DNA from: Stictocephala bisonia | Taxonomy: Eukaryota; Arthropoda; Insecta; Hemiptera; Membracidae | Reading direction: 5' to 3' | Assembly (NCBI GenBank): GCA_035578905.1 | Contig: JAQJVL010001204.1 | Location: forward strand, 124,001-188,000 | Length of the DNA: 64,000 nucleotides | Shown: positions 9,390 to 21,660 of the stretch, one piece after another | Layout of the letters: each line of letters opens with the position of its first letter | Position numbering within the stretch: position 1 is the stretch's first letter | Notes under the pieces: generated by a model | Seen by the model: only the letters and a program-made list of their open reading frames with translations | Databases searched by the model: none | Told to the model about the DNA's origin: nothing | Translations under genes and position numbers: made by a program

Positions 9390-11451
9390 CTGAAAGAAAT
9401 TCATAGAAAGTTAGAAGTCATTAATTATATTATGAAATAATAAAACATTATTTATACCCTAATTTATCTGATTTAGATTCAAATATTGCATAAGATTTAA
9501 CCAATTAATTTTATATTTAATATAGTTGTTTATTTTACAAAAAATAGTGTAATAAGACCATACACCTTAACACTAAGTAGAAAGCATAGTGGCTGTGTTA
9601 CTTAGACCTGTAGTCTGATAGTTTTGTATCTATATGATAACTCTTTTAACCTGGCTGGGTTACCTCAAAAAGTATTTGGATTTTTAGTGTAAAACTTTTA
9701 TTTACAAATCATATATTATCTAAAAGTACAAATTACAAAGATTGTAGTGCTTTTAAAATAAAATATTAACTGTAGTTATAATGGAAATACATTTATAAAT
9801 ACTAGATATATTTTCGAAGAGTACAATTGTATTAACATCTTGTCGGTTTTTAAAACACAGGAAAACATTATTCACTGTCATTTCACAGAGTGACGGTTAT
9901 TCCATCCTAAGCAATAAACTTACATTCAGGATATATAACACGGTGAGTTGTTAGCCCGAAGTACACACCTAACTAATAAATATCTCCCCTTTAAAAAGAA
10001 AAGGAAAAAAAGGTGTTTAAGGATTTTCACATGTTTAATAGTACATACAACCAAAAAATTGAATTTTTAAGCAATTTTACCACCCTGGAAGCTTAAAAAT
10101 TACAAAATACTTAACAAAAAAAATTTTTTAAAAATACAATATCTCTAAATATGTTTTAAAGATAATTTTTAGATAATTGCTATTTATATATATATATAAT
10201 TAGTAATGTTATAGTAAGATAGATTATATAAAAGTGAGATGTATATTTCTAACTATTTTTATACAAGTTAACATGATTATTATTGTTATTATTAGTCAAC
10301 ATTGTTATTACTTTTAAATATGAAAATTATATGAATAAAATATGACTCTGACAGAAATAATAAACTTACCTATAATAACAATTATTCATATTGAATTGTT
10401 GTCACAGATATTTTTTGCCATATTTTTACTATACAAGTCAATCCTTTGTTTTTCGTTTTCTAAAATTTGGATATTTGATTATTATTTATTACTAACAATA
10501 TTTGTATTATTGAGGCAGAAAATACTGAACGTTTAATGAAGTTTATGAAGGTACGTTACAGGTGGTATGCTCCTACAGCATTCTTACTCGCCCTCAGACA
10601 CAATGTGAGATTAGATATTATTTCACCCAGCCTCTCTCTAACTGCACAAGAAGGGACCGGAAGTTACCATCAGCCGAGTGCATGTATGTCCTGGCGAGGT
10701 TGATAATGTTTATCAGTGTGAGGTTGCACGACTTTCATGGAACTATTTGAGGGAGTCAAATCAACATAGACGGAGCTATGCTTTAAGCTAAGATGTGTGG
10801 GTATCACAATATACCAGACGGTATTGATGGTGAAGAAGACAAATATGGATTACCTTTAAAGGCTTAATTTGAGATCTCAAGGTAATGAAGCCAGTTACTA
10901 GATTACAAGCCACCACTGAATGAAGCCCTTTTAAAGGCTTGATACTAAATATAATAAGCTGGCATAGTATGTTAAACAATCATATAATATGTACCTATGC
11001 TACTGAGAAAGGAAGTGGACATCCTCTCTAAATGGTCGTGAGTTCCACATTTCCTTATTACTTCTGCTTACTCATGCCATTAAAAAAAGCTTTAAGAATA
11101 CAATATTTATTAGCTTGTCATTTGGTATTCATTAATTAAATATGAGTTATATCACACAATAGGCATAATGTATTATTATTGTTATACAGTATATTCATTA
11201 ATATATAAAATAAGATTGAATAAAAAAGAAACAATTACTGTAATAACAATTATAACTAACAAAGTTGATCACCCATTCATCTGCAGGATATTCAAATAAC
11301 AATACTTTGAATAAAATATGTTTTTGATTTATGATTTCTGCTGTTCTACTTGTAAAAATCTTTGTTAATTGATGGAGCAAACGTTATTTAATTTACTTAG
11401 ACAAATATAGATAGTTTAATTTAAATTACATAATAAGACATATATTATTAC
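9390..11451. other. Intron 7 of the beta-galactosidase gene, no gene seen
   Basis: Mostly AT-rich. The stretch 10560-10980 is less AT-rich and may be an unidentified old repeat, but no recognisable coding or structural signal was found. Confidence 0.5.
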
Positions 11452-11673
11452 CTGAAGTGAATCCAAAATTTGTTCCTCCAACAAACATGTAAAAGTTAAA
11501 TGATGCATTGAATGCCAGTAACGCACGTGTTGAGTTTGCTACAGACTCTGTACTAACATTGGATTTGCGTTCACCCCAGTGAGTCAGCCATCCAGGATAG
11601 AATTCTGAGTTTACCAAAGGACCATGTGGTTGGATTCTTCGCAAAGGCCTAAATGTTTGTGATAAATTCATTC
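11452..11673 (-). CDS. GLB1: beta-galactosidase exon 7 (nucleophile glutamate)
   Basis: Completes codon 251, then codons 252-324 plus one base. It contains PLVNSEFYPGWLTHWGE, where the Glu after NS (about residue 274) is the family's catalytic nucleophile, and NFYMFVGGTNFGF, the conserved barrel strand that follows. Four N-x-S/T sequons are present. The acceptor is ttcag (11678-11674) and the donor gtaata. Confidence 0.96.
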
Positions 11674-12728
11674 CTGAAATGGTAATTTTATAAATTATTT
11701 ATTCCTTTTAAGTACAAATATTCAAGAAGGCTTAAATAGTGCATTAAAACAGATAAAAACATGTAAAAATTTACACTGAATGGTAACTAAAGGAATTATT
11801 AAGTCAAATTGTGTAAGACTTGGAACAACTTTGCCCACCTACGGGAGAAACCTAAAGGCAGGTAGCATGCTTACCAAGGTATTACTTCTCTATTGATAGA
11901 ATCCATAATAAGTGGTCCACAAGCCAGTTGTTTAGTTATTAGTTCATATGTGTTCTAATCAGACGTTTAATCACTTCTGGTAAAGATGCAGTTTCATACC
12001 CGTATATGTTGTTCCTCTGAGTCATTGTAAATTGGTGGGCTGGATGGTGAACCCTTTATGCGTGCTCGTGTTATGGCCTTGGATATCAAAGTCCCTTCAT
12101 AGGTTGTTAGAAAACAAACCCTAACTGTAACTACCTGGAGTGGAACTTGAAAAGTACACGTTTCCAACTAGTGTCCTGTAGAGTGTAACTCATCGCCTGG
12201 CTTGTTCTTAGTGATTTTTCCTGCCAGAGTTGCAGTGGTGCAGGTAGACTGAACGGTGCCCCTCAGCAGCATAGTGAAATGCGCCCCTTTACATGTTTAC
12301 TCCAATTATTGTGATTGGAGCAAAACATTTGTATTAGAGCATAATCTTTGTGTAATAGTAAATATGCTGTAAACATGAATAGCTACATCACCCCTATCTA
12401 AAATAAAAATAATAATTTTATATTTGAGTTGAAAATATAATTTAAGATAGTAGTAAAGAAATGTGATAGTTTTTAAGGGTGTCCGTAGAAGTTGATGAAT
12501 GAAGGGAATTAATAAAAGAACAGCTTTTATTTTTGTAATCAGCAGTAAACTGAGAAAAACTAGTTATACACTGGGAGGAAAATTTATAGGTTTATTTGCT
12601 TAGAATATGGTTGTAAAGAAAGAAGGAAACATAACAGAGTTGGACTCCACTGGCAAAAAATCAGTGGTCTAAAATTGTGCAAAAATACTTTATGTTCAAG
12701 TGCTGACCAAGAGTTTATAAATTTATAC
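11674..12728. other. Intron 6, upstream part, nothing recognised
   Basis: 11820-12300 is less AT-rich than its surroundings and could be an old dispersed repeat, but I cannot assign it. Confidence 0.4.
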
Positions 12729-13330
12729 AGGGTGTCTCACGAAAGGTGTCTCAAACGCATTGTGGGCAAACCATTTGACCAAGAACATTGCTGTAAAGTT
12801 TCCCCCTCAAAACCATATGCATAGAATCAAATAAAAATATTTTCATTATTGTTAAACTTCAACATTTAGGGTCCAGGGTTCGAATCTTAAAATATTTTAA
12901 TGCAAACATGTAGCATGTGGCATATCATATTAAAGGTATTAACGCCCTGAGTATTTTGGTGTAATCAGATTTGAGTTTTACTTACCTGTTTCAAAATGGC
13001 GGCCAAAAGTATGTAAAAAATAGCAAATTTTGTTTTTATCACTAAATCACAGCTTAATCTTAACATGATATCCAAAAATAGTTTTGAATTTCTAAGAAAA
13101 TTCTCTTTAAAATGATATCCAATATGTCTCAATTTTACAATACTATATCTTTTTTTTTTTTTTTTTTTGAAAATTTTGAAAACCCCAAAAGTCAAAAATC
13201 TTAAGTAGGAGGACCAGGCTTGTTGCATATCAAATAAAAGAGTGTAAAAAACTGAAAAACCTTTATATTTCAACAATAGGTCTATCTTGAATAATAACAA
13301 AATTGTGGCTAAAAACCTTTAAATTTGTTG
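12729..13330. repeat. Transposon-terminus-like sequence
   Basis: Begins cagggtgtctcacgaaagg at 12729, a form often seen at the ends of arthropod DNA transposons. It runs up to the mariner-type transposase relic on the minus strand and may be the terminal non-coding part of the same element; the opposite terminus was not found. A 20-base T run lies near 13147-13168. Confidence 0.35.
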
Positions 13331-14233
13331 TTACGATCTGGTTTAACTAAACAAGGTGATTCATTTGTCCTCTTCACTGTAATAGTTGCTCAAAGATTCC
13401 GCACCTACTTCAATACACTTTTCAATCCTTGTAGGGAAAGCTTCAATAGCATGGATTACTTCTTCCCTACTTATTTGTGCACATGCTTCTCATATTCTAT
13501 CTTTCATGTTCTCTCTTGATGTTGCAGCATCTTGATAAACAATATCCTTGATTCTACCCCACAGGTAATAGTTTATGCAAGTAAGATATGGAGATCTCGC
13601 CGGCCAAAGTACTGGACCCCCTCTCCCAATCCAATGTTCTGCAAACATAGCAGTGAGAGTGAATCTTACGTCATGGTGGTAAATGCTGGACACCCATCTA
13701 GCATAAACCACATTTGTCGCTGTCTTTCTACAGCAATGTCATTAAGTAAAACCCTTGATTCTATACACCTACAATAGATAAACCATCTAATAGGAATATT
13801 TGTGCCTGTAATTTAGTTAGTTTATGTGGCCCGCAACCACAGCTGGTTTAAACTAAATTACATTTACATGGGACTACACTAGCGCTCCACAATGGACCAC
13901 AAAAACAGCTGATATTTTGAGACTCAAAATTTAACATTGGATGGGAAATCTATTTGTGTATAAAATCAATGGTAAAACTAAATATTCATTGTTTAGGAAG
14001 ATGTTGTACAATTCTCCTGTTAAATGTCCATAAAAAAAGTAAGGACCAATTATTTGCCCATCGAGTATGCCACACCAGATGTTCAGTGGCCATTGCCTTT
14101 GGTGATTCACCTTCCGAACCCAATGAGGACTAGTAGAGTTGCAATAGTGCATGTTATGTCTATTAACTTGTCCATTAAACAATAGGTCTATCTTGAATAG
14201 TAACAAAATTGTTGCTAAAAACTTAAATTTGTT
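13270..14233. repeat. 57-bp direct repeat flanking the transposase relic
   Basis: aacaataggtctatcttga begins both copies, at about 13272-13330 and 14178-14233, and similarity continues through caaaattgt-gctaaaaac to aaatttgttg at roughly 90% identity. The 850 bp between them contain the transposase relic. Confidence 0.7.
13380..14215 (-). pseudogene. Tc1/mariner (IS630-type) transposase relic
   Basis: Minus-strand fragments in several frames, in the correct order of a DDE transposase. 14206-13931 gives PHWVRKVNHQRQWPLNIWCG and IIGPYFFYGHLTGELY, the family's block before the second catalytic Asp. About 13750-13660 gives a degraded MWFMLDGCPA, where active copies have QDGAPAH. 13711-13490 gives GPVLWPARSPYLT and YYLWGRIKDIVY, the block around the third catalytic residue. 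Further on, the C-terminal AFPTRIEKCIEVG is readable. Frameshifts and stops make it non-functional. The cut-and-paste DNA-binding N-terminus is not visible. Confidence 0.75.
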
Positions 14234-14309
14234 GGCATTTTGAGTGTTTGGACATATGGTGTACTCCTGCCAATTTTGTTATTTTCTTTTTTGGAAACAA
14301 TAGACTCTC

Positions 14310-14400
14310 TAAAGTTTAGCCACTTGGGCGAACCGGTGCCTGAGCAGTCTAAGGCATCAGCACTTTCAGCCTGGGTTAGAGACTTGCCTGGACTGGATAT
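14310..14400 (-). repeat. Possible decayed tRNA-derived SINE head
   Basis: On the minus strand the sequence reads gctgatgccttagactgctc then caggcaccggttcgcccaag, resembling a tRNA A-box/anticodon-arm region and a B-box (GGTTCG). No folded tRNA can be drawn with confidence, so this is a weak call. Confidence 0.3.
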
Positions 14401-14449
14401 ATTTAACAATAATGTTTATCTTGTAGTTAATTGGTTTGCCAAAGGGTAA

Positions 14450-15214
14450 GGACTTTGATTGAAAAGGGAAATTAATAATAGTCTATGGGAAATGAGAGGA
14501 GTAACGTTTAGAAGGAGCTCGGCCTCTCCTTTAAAAAAAACTTCTGTTCTGGGTAGAATACAAAGTGCTGGACAAACTGGATGTATTATCTAATTCTAAA
14601 ATACCACTAGAAAATTACATTCTTAAACTTTAAAATCAACACTTAAGCTGGGTTAGCAATTTGACAGCCTTTAGTTGATTATTTTTAAATATAAATATTT
14701 TGTATGACTCCACTTATTCACGTCTTCTAAAATATTAAGTTTATCTTTCAATGTCACAAACAAACATACGTTTCTTTTTTTTTTCTATTCCAAGAACATT
14801 TTGGACTTTATTAACAAAGCACAGTATTAAAAATTAAAACTGTTTTTAACAATTTTAAGTTAAGTCGTGGTAAACAACAGAGATAAACAAGAAAATTAAA
14901 TGCTGGAATATAGATTTTCCGATTTTTATATGAGGAAAAAGGGAGTTTTTTGAAAAATAAGAACTATGTACCCAAAAATAATAGACTTGATTTTAGCCAT
15001 TTATATTAAATTTGTTAAAATGTGAGAATTATCCAGAAAGTACATAAATACATGGGATTTTTTTCAGTTTTAAATGTTAAGTAGATAAGGGTAAAAACAT
15101 TACTCTATGGTCCCAACCTGTTATTGGTCATATAGACAGTTTATACTTCCAATGTTAAATGTCATCTGATTTTAACAATATACAATTAATTGACATATAA
15201 ATGTAAGTTTCTAC
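14450..15214. other. Intron 6, downstream part, nothing recognised
   Basis: AT-rich with no repeat structure or coding potential noticed. Confidence 0.5.
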
Positions 15215-15395
15215 CTGTTCCAAAATCCACTGTGATAAAAATACCAGGAATCGGTCCACATTTGAGAAATCCAGCGTAAGAACCATCAGTTGTAAACAGG
15301 ACAGCTTTGTCACCTATGTGTTTTCGAAATAAACCTCGTAGCCAAAACTTATACTCTTTGTCACATATGGGGTAGCTGCCATACTCATTCTCAAC
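15215..15395 (-). CDS. GLB1: beta-galactosidase exon 6 (acid/base glutamate)
   Basis: Codons 191-250 plus one base. It opens with VENEYGSY; the second Glu (about residue 194) matches the proton donor of GLB1 enzymes. It continues with VLFTTDGSYAGFLKCGPIPG and ends at VDFGT, a conserved stretch before the nucleophile exon. The acceptor is ctctag (15401-15396) and the donor gtagaa, which is sub-optimal. Phase 0 in, phase 1 out. Confidence 0.95.
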
Positions 15396-16228
15396 CTAGA
15401 GACAATTATTACATGTTAGAGAGGATCTCCTATATCTTACTTTTTTGTAACATAAGTTGTATTTTAAGAATTTGAGGAAATCGGTCAAAGAGTTGACAGC
15501 CAGACAAAAGTTGAGGGCAAACCTTGTGCAGCATCTTGCTGTATCATCTTGAGAAGTAACAATTCTTGATACCACTTCTCTGTCTCTTGTTTATGCCATC
15601 ACTGAATTGTGTTCTTGTAGCTAAATACTAAACCTAAGGCACGTGTTCAGTCGCACAAGTTAGATTTTCGAAAGGATTGCAAAATAAAAAAATTAAAGGG
15701 TAATTAGTTTAAACATTTCTTAAGAATTAGTATTTTAAAAAATGAAAATTATATTTGTTGTATTGATTGTTGTCAATTTTGTTTGTATTAAATATTGCTT
15801 AAGAAAACAACAACAAAATCTTGTATGCAGTGACAGTTTTTATGATCAAAACTCCCGTCACATTAGTCTGCTGTCTATCGTCTGAGCGCCTCGAATAGTA
15901 AACTGAATAGGCATCGATGGTGGTGACTGGTTTGTTTTCAGAGAATATGATTAACCCCTTGAAGGCTTTTTTTTAATAGGGTAGAATTTTTATGAAGTAA
16001 TCTTGATTTTTTTAATTTTACAATTTTATTAAATACTATAGAACAATACTTAATCTGTTATTAAAATAATAAATAGCTATTTTTAGTCTTCATATAGGTT
16101 AAAATATGTTTTTGCTGATATTTTGATGATTTTTATCACCTTAATTTCAGTTGTAATTCCAATATAAAATGATATAATTATGTCAAAAATTATGACCAAT
16201 TTCTCCACTATGACTCAATAAATAAATA
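15396..16228. other. Intron 5, proximal part, nothing recognised
   Basis: AT-rich. No coding frame or repeat recognised. Confidence 0.5.
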
Positions 16229-16457
16229 GTTTTTTAATTAGCATAGTACGTGTTGGTATATATACAGTACAAGTAAAATGTCACACAACAGAAAATGTAT
16301 TACAATATAAGCACAAAATGGACAAATATACTACAATACAAGTACAAAATGCACAAATATTACGGTGATCGATTTCAGTGAACCACACTCACCTTCCTCA
16401 GACCAGAGGGTTTCACACAAGAAATTTTGTGTTGTGTGACATTTTACTTGTACTGTC
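16229..16457. mobile_element. Foldback/MITE-like element, copy A
   Basis: Inverted arms of 31 bp at 16266-16296 and 16424-16454 (agtacaagtaaaatgtcaca and its complement) with one or two mismatches. The preceding segment (attagcatagtacgtgttgg, then tatatacagta) also precedes the second copy at 47467. The interior holds a minus-strand hammerhead-like motif (16361-16405). Confidence 0.65.
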
Positions 16458-16515
16458 AATAAATGACTAAAACGATGTTGCTGCAGCTACAGTTGCAACC
16501 AAAATAAATAAATAT

Positions 16516-16785
16516 TTGAAAAATAGTTTGGAAGAAACTAATATCAAACTCAGGAATATTAAAGGTCCACAGCAAGAGAACAGTTATAACTGTGGAATAT
16601 ATATGCTCTCTGGTATTGACATGGCAGTCGACACATATTTAAATATTATTACAGTGCATTCTAATTTTGTTGAAAACCTAAAATTGACAAGCAAAGATCT
16701 AGTAATAAAACGTGTGATTGTTGCCTATATATTAAATAATATAACAAACATTACATATGAAGTCACTAATAGAACAATCAACTGA
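16516..16785 (+). pseudogene. Ulp1-type peptidase fragment of LINE ORF1
   Basis: An 89-codon open stretch with GPQQENSYNCGIYML, matching the C48/Ulp1 active-site region (Gln then Cys). The residue before the catalytic Cys is Asn instead of the usual Asp. The upstream half with the His and Asp of the triad is absent; the fragment starts next to foldback element A. It aligns along its length to residues 190-272 of the ORF at 31975-34263. Confidence 0.7.
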
Positions 16786-19184
16786 CAAATATGTAACTTT
16801 TGAAAGAAACACCACAATAACTGACAGGTGGACGACTGGTGTAAAGTAAAGAAAAAGAGTGTAAATAATCAAAACAATCTCAATCAAGAGAAAAAATTGA
16901 CCGTCGTTGAGTCAAGTTATTATTTTCAGGCACTCTCAGGTATTGAAGAAGATGAAATCCAATCCAAAATTAATGAGGCCACAAAATTATTCAACCATAG
17001 GAAATCACAAAACCAAGCATATCGAAGAGCCACAGGTATAGCACAGGCAGTATGAAAAGACAAATTAAAAAATAAAAGACATAAAATTTTGATGCTGGCC
17101 GATAGTCATGGCAGAGGATGCTCATCAATGTTGCAAGAGAGACTTAGAAATCAATTTATAGTACAATCTGTGTTAAAACCAAATGTAAAGCTAAGTGCAG
17201 TGATGGAAGATAGCAAGAGACTTACTAAAGGTTTACAGACAGTGACTTTGTTATAATTATGGGGGAACGAACGATGTAAACAGATCTATGGATGTAAGAG
17301 AAGTTTTAATTCAGCAAGTTACACAGACAGCAGCTCAGTTGAAAACAAACAAAATTGTGCCAAGTATTCCTGTTTGGTTTGATAATTCCTTATCAAACAA
17401 AAATATTTTAGAAATAAATAGAAAAATAAACTTAAAATTGTATAATTTAGTAAGCACCAATCCAATATAGTGTTAATGAAAAATTTAAAATTTAATAGGA
17501 GTGATCATACTAAACATGGTCTCCACTTCAATCAGTTAGCCAAAAGAAAATATTGTAATGGCATTGCTGAGACAATAAAAAACATTTAACTTGGAGAGAA
17601 ATCACTGATTTTGAGTTTAATGAAAAAATGTCAATCACATAACCAATTGTTGCTTCTCCTTCTCATATTACCATATGTCCTGAATCCAGCACTCTTAAGG
17701 AACATTTCACTCCATTTCAAACTAGACTATCCTTGACATCAACCCTATTTTTAGGTTTTAGAGAGGACGAGGTTATTTCAAATAAAATAAATTCTCAACA
17801 GAAAACTAGCTCTGTATCAAATTTTCCTTACAACAGTGTAGTGTGCATTACTTTGTGGCACAGGATTAATTTATTTCGGGAAAACACAAAGCAAAACAAA
17901 ATATTTTACAAGACAACAAAAATTATGATCAAAATATTGAACACTAAGAATCAAGAAAAGAATTTTTAGAAATCATTATAGAAGAAATAGACTCCCGTAT
18001 AATAGTTCTCACAGAACATAATTCAAAAATTAAAATACGGCACAGTTTAAAAATTTTATATTAATGGATACTCAATCAACAATTACTCTTGTCGAGAATC
18101 AACTACCAAGGGAGAAGTAATGATTATGTCAAAAAATAATATAAAAGTCTAAGAAATTAGTAATTCCATCCATTGAAGATTTGTATAAAGATATAATTTT
18201 TAAGTGTTGTGCCGCCAAGTATTTCACAGATGACTTAGAATTTTTACTAGTTGGTGTGTATCAATCTCCTAGCACTAACACATCCATTTTCCTAGATAAG
18301 TTAAATTTAGCATTAGATATATTTCTGTTATGCTGTAAGAATGTAATAGTGGCAGGTGATATTAATATTAATGTATTAAAAAAGGATCAAGAGTATAGGG
18401 AATTGAAAAACAGGTAAACAAGCCAAAGCATGAGATAATCTTGTGGACTTTCCAACAAGAGTCACAAAAGCTTCTGTAATTGCAATAGATAATTTTTTAC
18501 TAATTTTAATAAGAATAAATTGTATGTATATGGAATCATAACATCATTATCAGACCATGATGGACAAATTTTAGAATTAAACACATATATTAAATTATGG
18601 CAAGAAAAACCTATGACCAAAACTACACATAACTTTTCTAGATCTAATGTAGAATCATTAAGATGTATATTAGGGGTCGAAAATTGGTCAGAGGTGTACT
18701 TTTTAACTCCTGAAAATAAATATTTAGATTTTAACAAACTTTTTTGCAATATTTTAGGGAGGCAATTCCAATAATGAGTATGAAAATTCACTAAAATAAA
18801 AACATCTGGATAAGCTCTAGATTAAAAAAAGAACGTGATTCAATTTAATACTTTAATAATGTAATAAACATTGATACATGTTATAAAACTATTCATTATT
18901 GTATCATAATAAAATTTTACCCACAAATTAAACTGTATAGTTTAAAATATAATATATGTCAACAGGTATGACCCACATAGGACCCTTTTATTCATAAAAG
19001 GTCACTTAGATGAAACATGTACAGTAAAATAAATAGTTTATATTGTTATTGTTTATCAATTCACTCTGCTAAAAAGTTTTAAAGTTTAAAGATGAAAGTT
19101 AGTTATGTTACGACTTATTTTAAAGGAGGTTAAAGTATATTTTTGAAAGTTTGTCCCTCACTTTCGTCACCTCTCAAACTTTCA

Positions 19185-19300
19185 CTTTTTGGTTCGCAGA
19201 TTGAAACGCCGCCTGAGTGGCAAAGGGATTAGTAGGAATATTTATGACGGTCTGTACCTGACCCCACGGATCGAAATTCCGTCTCCCCTAATTGGGATAC
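19185..19300 (+). repeat. tRNA-like SINE head
   Basis: gccgcctgagtggcaaaggg looks like an A-box region and cacggatcgaaattccgtct contains a good B-box (GGATCGAAATTCC) flanked by complementary arms (acgga/tccgt), as in a T-arm. About 60 bases separate them, more than in a plain tRNA, so a tRNA-derived SINE is likelier than a functional tRNA gene. It interrupts the decayed LINE. Confidence 0.45.
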
Positions 19301-20078
19301 TCACGTAGATTTTGTGATAAGAAAAATGAGCTCTGAAATCGACGTCACATTTTTGTAATAAATCTGTATTCAAACTTATATAAGATAAACTAACATTTTA
19401 GCTATATGTCTTTATGGAGCAAAAAAAAAAAAAAAAAAATGTAAATAGGATTTTAACATTGCAGAAAAGAGCAATTAGTAATTGAAAATCTGAAGTATAA
19501 TGATTCTGTTAAAATTCATTTTCAAAATTTAAATATTTTTACAATGTATGGTCTTTATACTTAAAAAGTAATTTTACTTTATAATTAACACTTATCCTGA
19601 TAAAAACCATACACAAGTGCATGAATATAATACGAGACAGAAACATATTTTAGTAAAACACCACACATTACAATTTTCAAAAACATACAAATTATAGTTT
19701 AACTATTTCATGAGAATGCTGCTTTGGAAATTAAAAATAAATAGGAAAAACACGTTTTCAATCACTATTAAAAGATTATATAATAAAATTAGTTCTATGC
19801 AATACCAGATTTTCTAGATAGTTTATATAGTTATTAAAATAATTTTATTTCAATGTAATTGTTTTGTGTCTATGTCTAGTGTTATTTATTACTTACTATC
19901 ATATTTAATAAAAGGCTATTAATAAAATTAGCACTTAATAAATGGCATATTTTATGTGTTATTAACATCATTTTAATGGTTTTTGTTGTATATTTTACTA
20001 CTTAGGAGGGTAATGTTTATTATAATGTTAGCTTAAGTATCAAGATAAACTATGAATAAAGATATTTGATTTGATAAC

Positions 20079-20508
20079 AGAAAAACTTAATATTTAAAAA
20101 TATTAGCACAATAGAAAACTAAGAGTTCTCTATTACACCTAACCTTCGACCAATAGCTCAACGTGAATTCCAAACCCTAGGAGTAGCAGGGGAGGAAAGG
20201 TCTGAATAGCAACTTACCGAACATACCCAACTCGGCTACTTGTCAAGGCAACGTCTTAGCTACTGCCACCCTAGAAACAAAGATGAGTTTGGAATGTTAT
20301 GGTAAAGTCACATTCCAATCACTTATTCTTAAACAAATTTTCTTGTGAAAGTAGGTTGCTTGTCATAGCAAGTACACCATCATCACTTCAACTGGAGGAT
20401 GACTGTTCATAGATGACTAAAACTCAACTGAGAAAATTAGTATTTTCGTAAAATATTTTGCTCATTTGTTATGAATAATTTTAGGAATATTGAAAAATAG
20501 TGTTTTAC
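20079..20508. other. Intron 5, distal part, nothing certain
   Basis: 20130-20290 is less AT-rich and may be a fragment of an unknown SINE. No coding signal. Confidence 0.4.
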
Positions 20509-20603
20509 CTGAACCATAATGACTGGCCCACCATTTCCGTAGAGGTAAGGTTGTAATTTGGGCATTAATATATCGAGCCACTTGTTTACGTATTTGATGT
20601 GAC
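20509..20603 (-). CDS. GLB1: beta-galactosidase exon 5
   Basis: Two bases complete codon 159 (Ser), then codons 160-190. It ends with YGNGGPVIMVQ, the first half of the GH35 signature, which exon 6 completes with VENEY across the splice junction. The acceptor is tttcag (20609-20604) and the donor gtaaaa, which is weaker than the other donors. Confidence 0.93.
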
Positions 20604-20639
20604 CTGAAACAACACTATTTGTATATTAATATAATAGTC

Positions 20640-21660
20640 GAGATAGGGCATCAGTAAATGAACCTGAGAAGGAAAGTTCACTGACAAAAAACACAATAAA
20701 TTGATAAAGAACAACACACAACACAGTGCTGTTGAGCACATTATGGCGAGCACTTACGTTCGTAGGCACATAATTGCAACCTTGTCACATTGTCACTCTG
20801 GTGTATTTTCTTGTTTGTGACAGATCAGTTGTTAAGATCAGGTAGTTTTGGCAGAGGTGTTTTGTCTGAAAGTGACAGAAGGGGTTTTTTTCTAGTAGGT
20901 CTTTGGTATGACTAAATGCTTTTAAGCTGCTGAAGACATCTTTCAGGATATGGTTGAGTTTCTGAAGGCCATGGTGGTAGATGGTGACATGGAGTAAACA
21001 TTGGAAACTTTTTAGTTTGAGGTTGGTTTAGGGGATGGGGTAAAATTATTTGGCTTTTTGATAAGGTTGGTAGTATAACTTCTCTCAAGAAGGCACTGAC
21101 AAGTTGGTTGTTATATTTATCTAGGTTCTAGGAGGATGTTATTTTCTTTACTCTTGCGGCTAGACTTTAGGATATGAAGTGTTTGTTAGATGACAGATAT
21201 AGTGAAGGAGAAAACTCTTCATCTCTTCTATAAAACAGTTTAGAGAAAGTTTTCAAAGTTTGTTTTGGACTCAGTTCAGGTCATAAAAATATTGTCAATG
21301 AAACAGAGCCAGCAGAGGGATTGGGCAGGTTGCTTTTGATTGAAAGTCTTCCCCAGTTTGCCATAACATTTTTGGCATAGGATGGGGCGATGCAGGTATT
21401 CTCAACAGTGATTATTACCATAATAGATGTAAAAGGTTTTTCAAGTCCAAGAATACCAAACTTCTAATGTTTAAATAAATGTGACTTTACTACGGACAAT
21501 ATAAGGTGATAAGTATGGTGCAAGATAAACCAGGTTGTACGTTTGTGGATACTATAGGGTACAGGATTTAGGGTGTTGCAACTTATGTCAAGTAAGATAT
21601 AGAATTTTTATGTCTGGGGGGAGGGCTCTCACATCAAATCAAAATCAAATTATCGTTTAT
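20640..21660 (-). pseudogene. Penelope-like element reverse transcriptase relic
   Basis: On the minus strand, at about 21392-21375 the reading CIAPSYAKNV matches the MG-x-x-APSYAN block of Penelope-like RTs, and at 21304-21287 LCWLCFIDNIFMT matches the W-x-R-FIDDIF-x-W catalytic block (the second Asp is Asn here), followed by stops. Frame changes fall between the two blocks. Further minus-strand reading continues towards 20640 without clear landmarks, and no GIY-YIG endonuclease was recognised. Recognised by motif only; a BEL or LINE RT would not give the APSYA+FIDDIF pair. Confidence 0.6.

Larger units (their letters stand above)
16486..20078 (+). mobile_element. Decayed LINE with Ulp1 and SGNH domains, RT core deleted
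   Basis: The order of coding scraps follows a LINE. Ulp1 peptidase C-terminus (16516-16785, GPQQENSYNCGIYML). SGNH esterase block I (about 17080-17130, MLADSHGRGC), a broken GGTND-like segment (about 17265-17280) and block V (about 17505-17540, DHTKHGLHFNQLAKRK). Endonuclease pieces (18220-18410, LLVGVYQSPSTNTS and VIVAGDININV; 18520-18775, SLSDHDGQI). Then the RT C-terminal tail (about 19395-19820), where LNIFTMYGLY and a Y-x-TR-x-K pattern are readable, and a 3' end near atgaataaagatatttgatt (20060-20078). The central RT is missing and frameshifts are many. It is a relative of the 28.9-34.4 kb element. Confidence 0.75.

Noticed and set aside
19185..19300. Functional tRNA gene
   Set aside because: The B-box is good but the A-B spacing is too long and acceptor arms do not pair, so a SINE head is more likely.
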